In this document: positions 7,898 to 16,070 of the stretch, one piece after another | Layout of the letters: each line of letters begins with the position of its first letter | How positions within the stretch are numbered: the first letter of the stretch is position 1 | NCBI GenBank assembly: GCA_016200585.1 | Contig: JACQEN010000008.1 | Location: 1-38,806 of the forward strand | DNA length: 38,806 nucleotides | From: Deltaproteobacteria bacterium | GTDB taxonomy: Bacteria; Desulfobacterota; Binatia; HRBIN30 | Reading direction: 5' to 3' | Program-made: the position numbers and the translations under genes | Notes under the pieces: generated by a model | What the model was told of the DNA's origin: nothing | The model's database searches: none | What the model saw: the letters and a program-made list of their open reading frames with translations, nothing else

Positions 7898-9751
7898 TCA
7901 AGGCAAGCGATGCGATTTGCAAACCAGCTTGAGCATCGAATCGTCGCGCTTCGGGTTCGGGCTGGCATCCATCGACGACACTTTCAGCGTTACCGACTGT
8001 TTGTGCAATCCGCCCAGAAGCACATCGATGGGGAACGGCTGGCTGCACAGCGTACGCTGTCGCGCCGTCAGCGGTGCGCCGAATACGTAACCGAGACTCG
8101 AATAGTTGGGATCGAGCAAATGCGTCAGGCCGTTGTTCAGCGCGTCGAGGTCATCTTGCAACAGTTGGCGCAGCGCCGGATTGTGAACGTGGTCCGGCTT
8201 GGGGGACTTGATCGACAGAGTTGAGATGCCTTTCGGCGTGCAAGCCGGCAGGGCTGGATCCATGTTGTTGAGGCATACCTGGACTTGAAACTCGCACACG
8301 CCCGCATCGGTCGGCATGAAGTCGCAACTCAAGTCACCGTCTTCACAGATCTGCTTGTTGCTCGGCAAGCCATATGGGTCGCTGGGATTGTTCGGATTAA
8401 TTACGCGCCATTCGACCTGACAGCTCTGGCGCGCCTTTGTCGGATTGCGGTGATCACCACGGATCAACGGAACGAAAGGTGTCGGCGTCGGTATCGGCAC
8501 GGTCGGCGTCGGTGAGATGAAATCCATCATGCTGAAACTGCTCACCATCACGACGTCACCCGCGGTCGGCTGATCGCACGCGGGAAAAACGCCGACGACG
8601 TTGCCGCTCGCCTTGCCGCTGGCAAGGTCGTCGCAATTGAACGTCGTACCATGCATCGAGAAGGGTCCGATCGACAGACCGAGCGAGTTGTTGGCATTGA
8701 CGACAACGCCACTGGCACTGCCCGTGGTCAGTGGCAGCGTCGACGGAGTGCCTTGCGACGACAGCGGATCGTCGGCGGTGCAAAACTGACCGTCCGGACC
8801 ATACGCATCGCCCGTTCCGAAGCACAGGCCGATCACGACGCCGATGGTTGCCGTATTGAGCAGGCGTGCCGAACCCGCCGGGCCGCTGCCACCAATCGAC
8901 AGAATTGCCGGCGCCGGGGTCTGGCCTATCGCCGCGTTGCAGTCTTGCGTGTAGCCGACATCGACACCGTCGAGACCGCCGCAGCCAATCGTACCGGAAG
9001 CGGAGTTACCGTAACCGTGCACGGGAGCGCAGGGATTCTTGCCAGCACAAACTCTCGCTCCGGCCGTAAACGAGGGGGTGCAATCGGCCGACGGGGTAAT
9101 GCCGTCGGCTTCGAAGAGCGTGCCGCCACACGTCATCCCGGCCACTCCCCGCAAACAGCCACACGCCAGATTGCCGATCGGCACGCGCGCGTAGTTGGTC
9201 GTATCGACGCGAACAGCGATCGGCACCAGACCGTCACGGTCTTTGCCGGCCGTCACCACCAAGGATCCCTGCAACGGCACAGGCAGGGAGATGATCTGGC
9301 CGCGGACGACAGCGCCACTGGTCCCGGCGACAATCTGACCGCTCTGCACTTGACCCGGCACAAGCGATACCGGGACGTCCATTTCGGTGGTGCAGTTGGA
9401 AGCGCAACCATCGCCGCCAAACGGCCGGCAGCGCACGCATAGACCGCCGGGGCAGTTCGAATCGTCGACACAGGAGGTGCCTTCCTTTGCGCCCGCTACG
9501 CAGACTCCGCTACCGACGCAATCGTTGTCGCCGTGGCAGATAACACCGGCGTTCGACCCACCGATGCAAATGCCGCCGTCGTCGCATTCCTCACCGCTGT
9601 CGATCAGGCCGTTGCCACACGAGCCCAACGTCGCGCGCGGCGAGAAGGCCAACGCCGACCCTTGAACCAAGGCCACGGCAAGCGGCAGGAGCAAAACGCT
9701 CAAACGCCCGAACCGCGGTAGAGTCACGCCAACTTTGCCATAGCCGCCCAT
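7898..9751 (-). CDS. Secreted cysteine-rich protein with CGNG...GEECDDG module
   Basis: A 617-residue exported protein. The signal peptide (about 1-35) has the core LSVLLLPLAVALV and ends SALA. The first mature module is the DUF4215-type cysteine-rich repeat: it opens CGNGLIDSGEECDDGG (about 45-60) and closes GGDGCASNCTTE (about 112-123). An extra cysteine-rich insert with two loops (GVICHGDNDCVGSGVC and GTSCVDDSNCPGGLC) splits it. The middle is Gly/Ala/Ser/Thr-rich and beta-like, then a Pro-Thr linker (PTPTVPIPTPTPF) leads to a C-terminal domain of about 190 residues with several cysteine pairs. No enzymatic motif is visible. Surface display or an extracellular structural role is inference. 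The gene stands alone on its strand. Confidence 0.8.
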   Translation of the reverse strand: MGGYGKVGVTLPRFGRLSVLLLPLAVALVQGSALAFSPRATLGSCGNGLIDSGEECDDGGICIGGSNAGVICHGDNDCVGSGVCVAGAKEGTSCVDDSNCPGGLCVRCRPFGGDGCASNCTTEMDVPVSLVPGQVQSGQIVAGTSGAVVRGQIISLPVPLQGSLVVTAGKDRDGLVPIAVRVDTTNYARVPIGNLACGCLRGVAGMTCGGTLFEADGITPSADCTPSFTAGARVCAGKNPCAPVHGYGNSASGTIGCGGLDGVDVGYTQDCNAAIGQTPAPAILSIGGSGPAGSARLLNTATIGVVIGLCFGTGDAYGPDGQFCTADDPLSSQGTPSTLPLTTGSASGVVVNANNSLGLSIGPFSMHGTTFNCDDLASGKASGNVVGVFPACDQPTAGDVVMVSSFSMMDFISPTPTVPIPTPTPFVPLIRGDHRNPTKARQSCQVEWRVINPNNPSDPYGLPSNKQICEDGDLSCDFMPTDAGVCEFQVQVCLNNMDPALPACTPKGISTLSIKSPKPDHVHNPALRQLLQDDLDALNNGLTHLLDPNYSSLGYVFGAPLTARQRTLCSQPFPIDVLLGGLHKQSVTLKVSSMDASPNPKRDDSMLKLVCKSHRLP

Positions 9752-9845
9752 ATCGTTTCGCTACTACGCTAGCCGAACCTTGGTCAATGAACTTTACGAT
9801 CGCAACGTCTTGTCGTCAGGGCAGCCGGCGCGGCAAAATGTTGGG

Positions 9846-10130
9846 TCATTCCGGGATGAAGATGACACTGACGCAAAGACCCTTGGCCGTCCAACTCACG
9901 TCGTAGCCGACGGCCATGTTTTCCCGCAGATCTTCAAATCGCTGTTTCGTGCCCACGAAGCGGACATGCTGGAAGTCGAACGGGATGTCGCGTCGTGTCG
10001 TCGCCGATCGGATGATGCCGGTCCGCGTTCCGCGCCGCAGCTTCACGATCGCTCCACGATAGAATCGATCGATGAATCGATCGCTATCGAGCGGTTCGGG
10101 TGGAGCCGGATTGGTTGTCTGGTCAGCCAT
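9846..10130 (-). CDS. Small cold-shock-domain-like protein coupled to the reductase gene
   Basis: A 94-residue cytosolic protein. After an acidic, proline-containing N terminus, residues about 26-92 read as one small beta-barrel: RGAIVKL, TGIIRSATTRRDIPFDFQHVRF, DLRENMAVGYDVSWTAKG and LCVSVIFI. The order and spacing resemble a divergent cold-shock/OB fold (G-x-I-x-S...IPF...V...L-x-x-x-M-x-V-x-Y-D-V...T-x-x-G). The aromatic RNP residues of CspA are not clearly present. The ATG at 10130 lies 2 nt after the stop of the upstream reductase gene, so it is certainly co-transcribed with it. A nucleic-acid binding or regulatory role is only a suggestion. Confidence 0.6.
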   Translation of the reverse strand: MADQTTNPAPPEPLDSDRFIDRFYRGAIVKLRRGTRTGIIRSATTRRDIPFDFQHVRFVGTKQRFEDLRENMAVGYDVSWTAKGLCVSVIFIPE

Positions 10131-10132
10131 GT

Positions 10133-11782
10133 TCAGCGAACGATGCTCGCGGCTTTGCGCGCGACTTCCGTCAGCCGATCGGAGCCGACGCGTCCGACGA
10201 AGTCCGCGAACTGCTCACCCGGTTGCCGCTGCGTGCGATAGTGTTCCGCCAAGGCGGTGATCACCTTCGGTACTTCGTCGACGGGAAAACGACCCGACAC
10301 GCGCTTGCCGATTGTCGCACCGTCCTCGCCGACCCGCGCCCCGACGAGCATCGAGTAGTGCGGGTGATCTTGACCGTCGTCGCCCTTGAGCGACAAACCG
10401 GTAAGGCCGATGTCGCCGACATGATGTTGTCCACAAGAGTTGGGGCAGCCGCTGATACGAATTCGAAAGACCCCGATCTCTTCGATGTGGCCGTTGTGCT
10501 TCACCAAGGAATCGTGAATGGCCTCGGCCATCCCCATCGAACGGCTGACGGCCAGACTGCAGTAGTCGGCTCCGGGGCACGAAACGACGTCGGTAATGTG
10601 CAACGCATCGGCTGCACCCAGACCGATCTCACAAAGCTTGCGATAGACCTGTGCGAGCAAAGTTCCCGGAATCCATGGAATCATGAGATTTTGGTCGTTC
10701 GCCGCCCGCATTTCGCCGGCGCCGCGGTCGCGCGACAGCTGCCCGAGGGCGCGGAACTGAGCACTGGTTACGTCGCCGAGCGGCAATTGCACCGTGGCGC
10801 CGTAGTAACCTGGCTGTTTCTGCTCGAACGTATTGGTTCGCGCCCAGTGGGCAAAGTCCTTGTCGTTCGTTTGCGACATCGGCGATCCTGGGTGCGCCGG
10901 CTGATTCACCTTGTAGCTGTCGACGATTTCGCGCAGCTCAGCTCGTAATGCGGCGCCTTGCTCCTTGTCGACCGCGGCGATCAGACGCTGCACTTCGGCA
11001 ATGAATTTCTCTTCGCCCATGCGCTGGAAGACGTACTTCATGCGGGCGCGCTTGCGGTTCTTGCGCTCGCCCAGACGGTGTTGCAGGCGGACGATAGCCT
11101 CGGCAACGATGAGCGTATCCTCGACGGGGATGAAGTCCAAAACCGGTCGTGCCAGGAACGGTTGCGAGCCCAGCCCGCCGCCGGCATGAACCGCGAACCC
11201 GAGCTTGCCGTCGCGCTGGTGCGGAAAGTAAGCAATATCGTTGATCGGCGCCTGCACGCAATCGTAGGCGCAGCTGGTAAACGATATCTTGAACTTGCGC
11301 GGCAACGTCAGATTGAGCGGATGAAAGAGGAAATACTCGTGCGCCGCAAAGACGTACGGCGTCACGTCGAACGGCTCGCCGGGTAGAAATCCGGCATGAA
11401 AGCAGCCGGTGACGTTGCGTACCGTGTCGGCGCAGGCACCGCGCGTCGTGATGCCGACGGCGTGCAGGCGTTCGTACATCGGGATGACTTCGTCGAGACC
11501 GACCCAGTGAATCTGAACGTCCTGCCGCGTCGTCACGTGGATCACGCCGCGTCCGTAGTCGTCGGCGATATCGGCCAGGACGTCGACCTGCTCGGCGGTC
11601 ATCACCCCGGCCGGCAGCTTGATGCGCTGCATATGGCTGGTGTGATCGAGCTGGTAGTAGAGGCCATAGCCAAGACGAATCGGGCGAAATTGGTCGTCGG
11701 TGAGCTTTCCGTCGATATATCGGTTCACGCGCGAAGCGTGTCCCTTTAGAGCCGCCTTCAAATCGGCGTCGCTTGGGCGCAT
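10133..11782 (-). CDS. Siroheme/4Fe-4S nitrite or sulfite reductase
   Basis: A 549-residue assimilatory reductase that takes six electrons from ferredoxin or a similar donor to reduce nitrite to ammonia or sulfite to sulfide. It has the duplicated ferredoxin-like half-domains and siroheme-binding segments of the family: TTRQDVQIHWV at about 84-94, TRGACADTVRNVTGC at about 113-127 and FTSCAYDCVQAPINDIAY at about 168-185. The cluster and siroheme cysteines are Cys402/Cys408 (CPGADYC) and Cys446/Cys450 (CPNSC). The ATG at 11782 was chosen because it has a GAAGGGAC ribosome-binding site and matches the usual N terminus; a longer in-frame extension to 11857 looks non-coding. Nitrite versus sulfite cannot be settled by eye. 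A small cold-shock-like gene follows 2 nt downstream. Confidence 0.9.
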   Translation of the reverse strand: MRPSDADLKAALKGHASRVNRYIDGKLTDDQFRPIRLGYGLYYQLDHTSHMQRIKLPAGVMTAEQVDVLADIADDYGRGVIHVTTRQDVQIHWVGLDEVIPMYERLHAVGITTRGACADTVRNVTGCFHAGFLPGEPFDVTPYVFAAHEYFLFHPLNLTLPRKFKISFTSCAYDCVQAPINDIAYFPHQRDGKLGFAVHAGGGLGSQPFLARPVLDFIPVEDTLIVAEAIVRLQHRLGERKNRKRARMKYVFQRMGEEKFIAEVQRLIAAVDKEQGAALRAELREIVDSYKVNQPAHPGSPMSQTNDKDFAHWARTNTFEQKQPGYYGATVQLPLGDVTSAQFRALGQLSRDRGAGEMRAANDQNLMIPWIPGTLLAQVYRKLCEIGLGAADALHITDVVSCPGADYCSLAVSRSMGMAEAIHDSLVKHNGHIEEIGVFRIRISGCPNSCGQHHVGDIGLTGLSLKGDDGQDHPHYSMLVGARVGEDGATIGKRVSGRFPVDEVPKVITALAEHYRTQRQPGEQFADFVGRVGSDRLTEVARKAASIVR

Positions 11783-11952
11783 CGGTTTGTCCCTTCGTTG
11801 TCTCGCAGATCGTGGAGCTACAAGGGCATTATTCGCGCTCGGGCGGCAAAGAATCAAGCCAGCCGAGCATCTCAGTTAATCTCGTCCGACGAAGACCGGG
11901 TCATTTGCCTTTGCGCAGCGCCCCCGTTAAGACGGGCGCTCTCAAAACGATC

Positions 11953-12468
11953 ATGTCAGCGACAGACTTTCTCGGACTTTGGCTACACATCTTAGCCGTC
12001 GTTGCCTACGGCGGGGCGACCCTGGCGGTCGTCGTCATGGTGATTCCCGCCGCCAACGGCGCTGCCGATGCGGCGTCAAGGCGCAGCATCTTGGTGCGGG
12101 CGCTGCGGATCTATGATCCGTTGGCGATTGCCGTCCTCGGCATCGTCGTGATGACCGGAGCTTCGAATCTCACGACCTACAAAGCCGCCATGCGCGGCGC
12201 GTTTTTCGAACGCGTCGGCTGGTTGCTGGTCTGCAAGCTCAGTCTGGCGTTCATGGTGATCATGGTCGGAACCTACATCACCTTCGGCCTGGCGCACCGC
12301 ATCGTTCGCGCCGAGGGTCTGGGGGATCCGCCCGATGACGCCTGGCTCACCAGTATGACCCGACGCCTCAGCATCGCCTGTATCTTGTCGCTGGTTCTCT
12401 TGGCGCTGACGGTTTGGCTCGGCCTCGAGCTCGGCCACCCGAGCATGTACGCCATCCCTCCGGCGTAG
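11953..12468 (+). CDS. Four-helix membrane protein, CopD/DUF2269-like
   Basis: A 171-residue integral membrane protein with four hydrophobic helices (about 5-28, 55-75, 88-112 and 142-162). The first helix carries a histidine (LGLWLHILAVVAYGG), typical of CopD-like and DUF2269-like proteins, some of which bind heme or copper. The ATG at 11953 was chosen because the preceding in-frame sequence is hydrophilic, lacks family character and overlaps the reductase promoter region. A role in copper or cytochrome handling is possible, but the assignment rests on topology alone. It is divergent from the reductase gene, leaving 170 nt that should hold both promoters. Confidence 0.6.
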   Translation: MSATDFLGLWLHILAVVAYGGATLAVVVMVIPAANGAADAASRRSILVRALRIYDPLAIAVLGIVVMTGASNLTTYKAAMRGAFFERVGWLLVCKLSLAFMVIMVGTYITFGLAHRIVRAEGLGDPPDDAWLTSMTRRLSIACILSLVLLALTVWLGLELGHPSMYAIPPA

Positions 12469-12504
12469 GGTTTACCCTCGAGGATCACTCAACGTGAATC
12501 CTGC

Positions 12505-12529
12505 GTCCGTTGTCTGTTGTCCATTGTTT
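12505..12529. repeat. GTCYGTT heptad tandem repeat
   Basis: Three consecutive heptads GTCCGTT, GTCTGTT and GTCCATT (12505-12525) and the start of a degenerate fourth lie between the CopD-like gene and the cupin gene. They resemble the CAGACAA units at 6513-6538 read on the other strand. Confidence 0.5.
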
Positions 12530-12581
12530 AGCCTGCGGTCCGTGCGACGTGACGGTCGACAATCCAGTAAGGAGGTAGGTC

Positions 12582-12902
12582 GTGGAGGTTTTCAAGGACG
12601 CTCACAGCGCCGTGGCATTCGCCAGTGACAAGATGAAGAAGGTGAACCTGTTCGAGACCGAACGCATGTTTTGCGACGTCTACGGCCTCGAGCCCGGACA
12701 GGAGCAGAAGGCTCACGCCCACGCCGGTTCGGACAAGGTTTACTACGTCATCGACGGACGCGCTGTTTTTCGCGTCGACGACACGGAGCAAGAGCTCGGA
12801 CCCGGTGCTGTCGCCTTCGCGCCCGCCGGCAGCCAGCACGCTGTGCGCAACGCCGGACCACAGCGCGCCAGCTTACTGGTATTCATGGCGCCCAAGCCGT
12901 AG
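12582..12902 (+). CDS. Small cupin-domain protein
   Basis: A 106-residue single-domain cupin, a small metal-binding beta-barrel. Motif 1 reads HAHAGSDKVYYVIDG: the HxH pair is present, but the usual metal-ligand glutamate is lysine, as in a common subgroup of small cupins. Motif 2 reads GPGAVAFAPAGSQHAVRN with the conserved histidine. The start is GTG at 12582, strongly supported by AAGGAGGT at 12569-12576. The protein has no signal peptide and no catalytic domain fused to it, so the function (sugar isomerase-like, oxygenase or sensor) cannot be inferred. It appears monocistronic. Confidence 0.85.
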   Translation: MEVFKDAHSAVAFASDKMKKVNLFETERMFCDVYGLEPGQEQKAHAHAGSDKVYYVIDGRAVFRVDDTEQELGPGAVAFAPAGSQHAVRNAGPQRASLLVFMAPKP

Positions 12903-12909
12903 CAAGCGC

Positions 12910-12923
12910 GGCGCTTTTGCGCC
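12910..12923. terminator. Perfect 5-bp GC hairpin after the cupin gene
   Basis: GGCGC-TTTT-GCGCC begins 8 nt after the cupin stop codon. There is no T-run after the stem, so it may be only a weak or Rho-assisted terminator. Confidence 0.25.
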
Positions 12924-13049
12924 TTCGCCTGGGGCGGCTGGCTCGGCCCTTAGGCATACAACAAGCGGCCTTTGGGCTCGCTGCAGGCTTCAGCTCTGGA
13001 CTATCGAACCGCAGTGCTGATTTACGCCGATTGTCCAGACCTGAAGACC

Positions 13050-15341
13050 CTATGCCCCCTGCTGCGAACTTGATGGGAGCGAAGTGAACGTCGTGGAACC
13101 TACTCGCCGTCCGAAGTACCAAAGAACAGCGACGACGACGATTCCGGCCAGGCTGGTCGCCGTTCCGAAGCGTACACTCCACGGGCGGTAGCGGAACACG
13201 AGGTGCGACTCCCCTGCCGGCACGCGTATGGCGCGGAAGGCGTAGTTGGCTCTCAAGATCGGCACCTCCTTGCCGTTCACGAGAGCGGTCCACCCGGGAT
13301 AGAGCTGATCTTGCAGCGACACGAAGCCGGCGGCAGCCGCTTGCACGTGCAGCTCGAGATCTTCCGAACGATCGTCGATGATCTCGACTGCGCCGCTGGC
13401 GTTCGGCGTGTCGCCTAGGAATCCATCTGCCGGCGCGGCTTCGACCAACGCCACGCGTCGTGCGTCGTGCGCGGCGGAAGCCAAGCGCTCGAGCAGCTGC
13501 TCGGGATCGCTTTCGACCTCAAGCCTGGGCACGAAGAAGGCACGCGGCAGCGCTTGCGGGTTTTGCAAGACAACGACCGCGGCGCTTTGCCACAACGGCA
13601 GCAGCGGCGGCTGCATGACATCATCGATGGTACGGCGTGTCGCGGCGTCGGCAACGATGAAGCGCGCCGCCATGAGATCGAAGAGCTGGCGGTTGGCCGG
13701 CACTTGCCGCAGCCGGAAGATGTGCATGTTGATCGACATCATCGGCAGGTCGTAGAGCATGCGCACGAACAACTCGGCGTAGCGCTGCGAGGTCTGCGGC
13801 TCATAGTCGTCGACCGATGGAATGGCGAACACCGACGCGGCTTTGACGTTCAACGAAAAATCGAGGTTGCGACCAAATACGTACACCCGATCCTGCTTCG
13901 CGGCATGCCGGCGCACCACGTCGAACGCCTGGCTCTGGCCGAGCAACGTGCTGCCGTCGGTCATCAAGCGCAGCTCGGTGCGGTTGTCGAGCACAAGCAG
14001 GTTGATCGTCAAGACGACCGCAACCGCCCACAGCACCGCGCTGAAGCGCTCGCCGCCGTAGAATGCCACCGCCGTGGCGATGCCGAGCGACCCCAGCAGT
14101 GCCCACTCGGACGCCGTGAACCGGCTCGGTGACAGCGCACCGAACGAGGCGATTCCCGCCAGCAGCGCAACCACTGCCGTAACCCGGCGGCGGCGTTGGG
14201 CGCTTGCCCGCCAGAGCGCTTCGACACCGAGTCCGACACCGACGTTCGACGCAAAACCCACGACCCAAAGCGACCGCTCGGGGAAGCGAAAGCTGCGGCC
14301 GAGCGGCAAACTGCGCAGCAGCTCCGCAAGTCGGTTGTCGAACGCCAGAGCCAGGAACAACCCACCGAGAAGGATGTAGAAGAGAGAAACACGCCGCTGC
14401 TCGCGCCAGATCAATCCCAACGGCGCGAGCGCAACGGGGATCAGCGCCATGGTCGCCCCCAACCCGGCGCCAAAGGCCCGCATTCCGACAAGCTGTCGAA
14501 AGGCATCCCAGGTGAACACGCCGTACGGCGAACGCGCCTGCTGGCTCAGGTCGACGCTGCGCACCGATTCGCGCACCATCTCGATCATCGGAAACAACTG
14601 GACGGCAGCCAGAACCAAGGGCAGCAACAAAGCAAACAGGAACAACCCCATCGTTCTCACCGGCTGGACCATGCGGCCGGACAAACTCTGCCACATCACA
14701 CGCAACCCGAGCATCAGGTAGGTAAACCAGCTGATCTGCGGATAACCGGAGAGCGCTTGCAAGCTCAGAATCAGGCCGAGCAACAGAGCGTTGCGCAGGT
14801 CTGGCCGGCGCAGCAATCGCTCGCCGGCGTATGCAGCCCACGGCAGACAAATGTACGCCGCCAGGATCGTCGTCGGCACCCAGACGGCCATATGAATCGC
14901 CGATGCTCCGAGCGCAAAGGCAACGCCGGCGCACAGCGCCGCCTGGCAGCGGCACTGGAGCTCGCGGCAGACGAAGTAGGTCCCGATGCCACCCGCGGCC
15001 AGATGAACCGCGGCGGCAACGAAGTAGACCGTGTTGGTATCGAGCACGAGGAAGAGCAGGTGCAGCGGCCACCACAGACCGAGCAGCGTGCTCGGCAAAA
15101 ACGGCTGGCCGCAGTTCTGCAGGTTGTTCCACAGCAGGCCGTAGCCGAGATGCAACTGGCGCAACGCATAGACGATGTTCGGATAGTGCGCGGCGTAAAC
15201 GTCGGTCGAAGGAGCGCCGACGCCGCCGCGCGCCCGCGCCCACATGACTCCGACGACGAAACCCGCCGACAGGCTCGCGATCAGAATCGCCGCACCGAGG
15301 TCGCGCAGGCGAGGCTGCGGATCATTAGGAGCAGGGTTCAT
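13050..15341 (-). CDS. YfhO-family multi-pass membrane protein
   Basis: A 763-residue GT-C-like membrane protein of the YfhO family, whose characterised members glycosylate cell-wall polymers using lipid-linked sugars. About a dozen hydrophobic helices fill residues 10-480. A soluble C-terminal region follows, with the family-typical ending around LQDQLYPGWTALVNGKEV and VPAGESHLVFRYRPWSVRFG, then a last helix (LAGIVVVAVLWYFG). The N-terminal loop after helix one (YPNIVYALRQLHLGYGLLWN) matches the family's substrate loop. The ATG at 15341 is preferred; an upstream ATG at 15434 would run into the divergent acetyltransferase start. It is a paralogue of the protein at 22291-24570 and probably serves polysaccharide or surface glycan assembly. 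Confidence 0.82.
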   Translation of the reverse strand: MNPAPNDPQPRLRDLGAAILIASLSAGFVVGVMWARARGGVGAPSTDVYAAHYPNIVYALRQLHLGYGLLWNNLQNCGQPFLPSTLLGLWWPLHLLFLVLDTNTVYFVAAAVHLAAGGIGTYFVCRELQCRCQAALCAGVAFALGASAIHMAVWVPTTILAAYICLPWAAYAGERLLRRPDLRNALLLGLILSLQALSGYPQISWFTYLMLGLRVMWQSLSGRMVQPVRTMGLFLFALLLPLVLAAVQLFPMIEMVRESVRSVDLSQQARSPYGVFTWDAFRQLVGMRAFGAGLGATMALIPVALAPLGLIWREQRRVSLFYILLGGLFLALAFDNRLAELLRSLPLGRSFRFPERSLWVVGFASNVGVGLGVEALWRASAQRRRRVTAVVALLAGIASFGALSPSRFTASEWALLGSLGIATAVAFYGGERFSAVLWAVAVVLTINLLVLDNRTELRLMTDGSTLLGQSQAFDVVRRHAAKQDRVYVFGRNLDFSLNVKAASVFAIPSVDDYEPQTSQRYAELFVRMLYDLPMMSINMHIFRLRQVPANRQLFDLMAARFIVADAATRRTIDDVMQPPLLPLWQSAAVVVLQNPQALPRAFFVPRLEVESDPEQLLERLASAAHDARRVALVEAAPADGFLGDTPNASGAVEIIDDRSEDLELHVQAAAAGFVSLQDQLYPGWTALVNGKEVPILRANYAFRAIRVPAGESHLVFRYRPWSVRFGTATSLAGIVVVAVLWYFGRRVGSTTFTSLPSSSQQGA

Positions 15342-15432
15342 ACTCTTGCGCCGCACCACTGGCTCGCCTTCTAACCAGCTTCCGCACCCGTCACGCAAGG
15401 TGATATCGGGGTCGCAGCGAAAGGACTTGCTC

Positions 15433-15972
15433 ATGCTGTTGCATCAAGAGCTGACAATCCGCCGGGCCGACCGAGCCGACCTCAACGCCCTGGCAACGAT
15501 GATGGTCACCTTCCGCGACTTTCTCGACCAGACCTCGCCGGCGGAGTCGGAGCTCAGGGAATCATTGCAACAGCTGCTGTCCGATCCGGCGACGGATTTC
15601 CTCTTGGCGGTCAGTGCGTCGACCGCCGTCGGGTACGCGCAGTGCCGCTATCGCTATTCGGCGTGGATTTCAGGGCTCGAAATGGAGCTCGAAGACTTGT
15701 GGGTTGCGGCGGAGGCTCGCCGGCAAGCAGTCGGCTCGCAGCTTTTGCAGGAAGTCATTCGGCTCGCCACCGAGCGTCGTTGCCGGAGCATCGCGGTGAG
15801 CACGAACGAACACAACCATGCGGCGCTCGCGCTCTATACTCGATTTGATTTTCACTGCGCGCGCCCGCGTTGGAACGGCGGCAGACAGCTGTGGCTGGTG
15901 CGGCCGGTCGCGATCGCTGCGCCGCGCCAGGAAAAGACGGACGGGAGACGGGAGACTGGAGATGGGAGTTGA
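15433..15972 (+). CDS. GNAT-family N-acetyltransferase
   Basis: A 179-residue cytosolic acetyltransferase using acetyl-CoA. The GNAT fold is clear: beta strands around AVGYAQCRYRYS, then LEDLWVAAEARRQAVGSQLL with the acetyl-CoA loop R-Q-A-V-G-S. The segment SIAVSTNEHNHAALALYTRFDF carries the N-x-x-A-x-x-x-Y motif of the fold's last part. The ATG at 15433 is preceded by AAAGGAC. The last residues (KTDGRRETGDGS) are encoded by a heptad repeat and look like a late extension. The substrate is unknown; it may be an antibiotic, a protein or a small amine. Confidence 0.85.
   Translation: MLLHQELTIRRADRADLNALATMMVTFRDFLDQTSPAESELRESLQQLLSDPATDFLLAVSASTAVGYAQCRYRYSAWISGLEMELEDLWVAAEARRQAVGSQLLQEVIRLATERRCRSIAVSTNEHNHAALALYTRFDFHCARPRWNGGRQLWLVRPVAIAAPRQEKTDGRRETGDGS
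15941..15968. repeat. ACGGGAG heptad repeat, four units
   Basis: Four consecutive heptads ACGGGAG, ACGGGAG, ACTGGAG and ATGGGAG form the end of the acetyltransferase coding region. The array encodes a low-complexity tail and may have extended the original reading frame. Confidence 0.65.
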
Positions 15973-16070
15973 GATCCAACAACCCACGCAACCCCCGGCT
16001 CGGTTGCAGGTCCAGGACCAGGCTGCTAGCCAAACGCCTTTGATTTTCCTCAGGTAAGGAGCTTTTCCGA

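Noticed and set aside
8486-8520. Short tandem repeat of GGTGTCGGCGTCGGTATCGG type
   Set aside because: Explained as the coding sequence of a Pro-Thr linker (PTPTVPIPTPTP) in the secreted protein.
12505-12529. Possible CRISPR-like repeats
   Set aside because: The units are heptads with no spacers and no cas genes nearby.
14196-15374. Open frame of 392 codons on the plus strand within the first YfhO gene
   Set aside because: Antisense shadow of a convincing membrane protein; the product is Gln/Arg-rich with no motif.
15342-15434. Longer N terminus of the first YfhO protein
   Set aside because: The extension is hydrophilic, non-family sequence and its ATG would overlap the divergent acetyltransferase start codon.
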